From: Cycloclasticus sp.
GTDB lineage: Bacteria > Pseudomonadota > Gammaproteobacteria > Methylococcales > Cycloclasticaceae
Reading direction: 5' to 3'
DNA: 14,667 nt
Assembly (NCBI GenBank): GCA_019090295.1
Contig: JAHRWG010000002.1
Location: forward strand, 1 to 14,667
Shown: piece after piece, positions 13,120 to 14,667 of the stretch
Numbering within the stretch: the stretch's first letter is position 1
Layout: each line of letters begins with the position of its first letter
Notes under the pieces: generated by a model
The model's database searches: none
The model's input: only the letters and a program-made list of their open reading frames with translations
Told to the model about the DNA's origin: nothing
Translations under genes and position numbers: made by a program

Positions 13120-13941
13120 ATGAAAAAAGTAGACTTACATTCACATACCACGCAATCAGATGGCAGCCTAACGCCCGAAGAGTTAATAGAAAGAGCCGTG
13201 CTCAATCAGGTTGAAATATTGTCCATTACTGACCACGATACGGTGGCCGCTTATGGTGAGTTAAGCGAAGTTGATTTGGGTGGCTTGACCTTAATTCCAG
13301 GCATAGAGCTGTCCTCACAGTGGCGTGGCGTTAATGTGCACATTGTCGGGTTGAAGCTTAACTTAACCGAGCCAGGATTAATGGCCGCGGTTAGTTCGCA
13401 ACAAGCTGCGCGTAGCGAGCGAGCAACACTTATCACGCAGCGTTTAATAAAAGCGGGTATTCCCATCGATGCCGATCGAGTGTTACAAATAGCTAATATG
13501 AGTAATATTGGCCGTCCACACTTTGCTCAGCATATGGTTGAATTGGGTGTCACTAAAAACATGAACACTGCATTCAAGAAATATTTAGGCAATGGCAAAA
13601 TAGGGGATGTTAAGCAGTGTTGGCCTGATATGCCCGATGTCGTTGAATGGATTCGTGTCGCAGGTGGCGTGCCGGTGCTGGCGCACCCCCTGAAATATAC
13701 CATGACACGAACCAAGCTAAGAGCCTTGGTGGATGAGTTTGTAGAGGCTGGCGGGCAAGCCTTGGAAGTTGTTTCTGGGCAGCAAACAACGGATGAAAAT
13801 AATTATTTGGCGAGACTGTGTCGTGAAAAAACATTACTGGCGTCTTGTGGGTCTGATTTTCATCAGCCTAGCCAATGGAGCGATATCGGGAAGATGGCAC
13901 CCTTTCCTAAAGACTGTGAAACCGTTTGGTTGAACTGGTGA
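13120..13941 (+). CDS. rnm: PHP-domain phosphatase (Rnm/YciV, nucleoside 3',5'-bisphosphate type)
   Basis: From ATG 13120 this is a 273-residue PHP-domain phosphoesterase. Metal ligands are visible in the expected order: DLHSHTTQSDG (His7, His9, Asp14), TDHDT (Asp38, His39), IPGIELS (Glu63), VHIVG (His74), GRPHFAQ, LAHPLKY, and the C-terminal GSDFH. Spacing and length match E. coli Rnm (YciV, 293 residues) and its Chromobacterium homologue. These hydrolyse 3',5'-bisphosphonucleotides and trim RNA 5' ends with a trinuclear metal centre. The frame extends upstream to a TTG at 13069, but the family begins at the MKKVDLHSHT position, so ATG 13120 is chosen. It is divergent from slyD and convergent with the TonB-like gene; no trp genes or yciO are next to it. 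Confidence 0.88.
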   Translation: MKKVDLHSHTTQSDGSLTPEELIERAVLNQVEILSITDHDTVAAYGELSEVDLGGLTLIPGIELSSQWRGVNVHIVGLKLNLTEPGLMAAVSSQQAARSERATLITQRLIKAGIPIDADRVLQIANMSNIGRPHFAQHMVELGVTKNMNTAFKKYLGNGKIGDVKQCWPDMPDVVEWIRVAGGVPVLAHPLKYTMTRTKLRALVDEFVEAGGQALEVVSGQQTTDENNYLARLCREKTLLASCGSDFHQPSQWSDIGKMAPFPKDCETVWLNW

Positions 13942-13963
13942 AGTTGTCGACTAGTTAGTTTTT
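13933..13963 (+). terminator. Candidate intrinsic terminator after the PHP gene
   Basis: AACTGGT (13933-13939) can pair with ACTAGTT (13950-13956), seven pairs with one G-U, around a 10-base loop. Two bases later comes TTTTT (13959-13963). The stem is short, begins inside the last PHP codons and overlaps the stop codon of the opposing TonB-like gene. It is the only terminator-like structure in this 13-base convergent gap. Confidence 0.35.
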
Positions 13964-14635
13964 CAATTGGAATACGATTCTTTGTTTGAAAGGGGCTAAA
14001 GCATTGAATTTACTGGCTGGGAAGCGCCAGGTTTTTATCGCTTTAGTGGCTGCTTTATCTAAGATGGATGAACCAGAAGACTGAGTCACAAAGGCATGAT
14101 TAACGAGGCCATTATTAGCGACCTGAATGCTAAATATAACAGTGCCCTCAATACCACGACGTCTAGCAACATTTGGATACTTGGGTTTTGGATTATACAG
14201 CGGTTTTGGTTCGCTAAATAATAAGGGTTTATGGCTGCTAGAAGGTGCAGGAGAGGCTTCTAGCTTGGGAGTTTGGACGGGCTTTTTTTGTTTGACTGGT
14301 GTCGGTGTGGGGCGGTGTTTGACAGGCTTATTTTTTTGTTCGATGACTTGATGAACTGGACGGCTGCTACTGCTTGTTGAGATGACCTTCTTCGGTGGTT
14401 CCTTCTGAATAGGTTTGTTAGGTTTAACGGGCGGGGCTTGTTTTATGGCGGCAGGGGACAATAAAACACTGATGCTGCTTGTAGGGAGGCTTTCTTTATT
14501 TTCGCCACTTAGAAAACTGCTGTTATAGGCGAGAACAAACACTAGGCCGTGTGCTACTAGCGAACAAATAATAAAGAAAATAGTGCTGGCGCGTATATTT
14601 GCCTGATAAGCTGGAAAAATAAGGGCATTCCCCAT
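13955..14635 (-). CDS. TonB-like energy transducer
   Basis: This 226-residue protein has TonB architecture. A single N-terminal membrane anchor (about 17-37) contains Ser25 and His29 in SLVAHG, matching the conserved Ser/His of the TonB helix that contacts ExbB-ExbD. A periplasmic proline- and lysine-rich linker (about 66-152) has runs such as PPVKPNKPIQKEPPKK and RPTPTPVKQKKPVQTPK. The TonB C-terminal domain (about 150-226) has KPKYPNVARRRGIEGTVIFS, followed by QSSGSSILDKAATKAIKTWRFP. Such proteins transmit proton-motive force to outer-membrane receptors. No ExbB, ExbD or receptor gene is in the window. ATG 14635 overlaps a TAA of an upstream frame (TAATG) and has no well-spaced ribosome site, suggesting coupling to the gene beyond the right edge. 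Confidence 0.88.
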   Translation of the reverse strand: MGNALIFPAYQANIRASTIFFIICSLVAHGLVFVLAYNSSFLSGENKESLPTSSISVLLSPAAIKQAPPVKPNKPIQKEPPKKVISTSSSSRPVHQVIEQKNKPVKHRPTPTPVKQKKPVQTPKLEASPAPSSSHKPLLFSEPKPLYNPKPKYPNVARRRGIEGTVIFSIQVANNGLVNHAFVTQSSGSSILDKAATKAIKTWRFPASKFNALAPFKQRIVFQLKN

Positions 14636-14667
14636 TAGCCATTAAGCCTTTTTAGGGACTTCGGATA
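14635..14667 (-). CDS. Possible 3' end of a gene upstream of tonB (fragment)
   Basis: The last 33 bases of the window, read on the minus strand, are open in one frame to a TAA at 14637-14635 that overlaps the TonB ATG by one base, a common coupled arrangement. A second frame also stays open and stops at 14644-14642, so the reading frame of the neighbour cannot be decided from ten codons. In many gammaproteobacteria gshB precedes a tonB gene of this kind, but the residues seen here do not let me identify it. Confidence 0.3.
   Translation of the reverse strand, partial: YPKSLKRLNG

Overview
The window reads as chromosomal DNA of a Gram-negative, probably marine or aquatic, gammaproteobacterium with moderate GC (by eye below 50 percent). 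The evidence is a SlyB-like outer-membrane lipoprotein, a SlyD-type prolyl isomerase, an NfeD/QmcA pair, a TonB protein and an Rnm-type PHP phosphatase. The genus is not determinable from this sequence alone. Genes are densely packed, no gap exceeds 300 bases, and I see no tRNA, rRNA, CRISPR array, insertion sequence or phage gene.

Layout. (1) 1-1155, plus strand: the 3' end of a short-chain dehydrogenase, an unrecognised 87-residue protein and an NfsA-like nitroreductase, probably one operon. (2) 1256-5482, plus strand: a four-gene, translationally coupled MacAB-like export operon with a periplasmic adaptor, an ATPase and two paralogous FtsX/MacB-type permeases. (3) 9164-5484, minus strand: a three-gene operon made only of transporters, namely an MFS_3 exporter with a C-terminal monooxygenase-like domain, an AEC permease and a second MFS permease. 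It meets operon 2 tail to tail with one base between the stop codons. (4) 9411-10740, plus strand: NfeD-like protein and QmcA-like SPFH protein. (5) 13046-10823, minus strand: SlyD-like isomerase, GST-like protein, LEA14-like lipoprotein and SlyB-like lipoprotein. (6) 13120-13941, plus strand: PHP phosphatase. (7) 14635-13955, minus strand: TonB-like protein, apparently coupled to a gene that runs off the right edge.

How the genes work together. Most of the window concerns the envelope: an ATP-driven exporter, a set of secondary transporters, a membrane-microdomain protein with its NfeD partner, two lipoproteins and a TonB. The nitroreductase, SDR and GST-like proteins suggest redox or detoxification roles, but no shared substrate can be read from the sequence. 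Several gene starts lie downstream of the longest open frame: the adaptor at GTG 1256, permease 2 at ATG 4289, the AEC protein at 7582, MFS_3 at 9164, LEA at 11858, GST at 12556 and PHP at 13120. The most unusual local signals are a G8 tract inside permease 2, a symmetric cysteine pair in the adaptor hairpin, a spaced direct repeat over the transporter-operon promoter, and the transporter-only operon itself. I did not find a convincing undescribed defence or mobile system.
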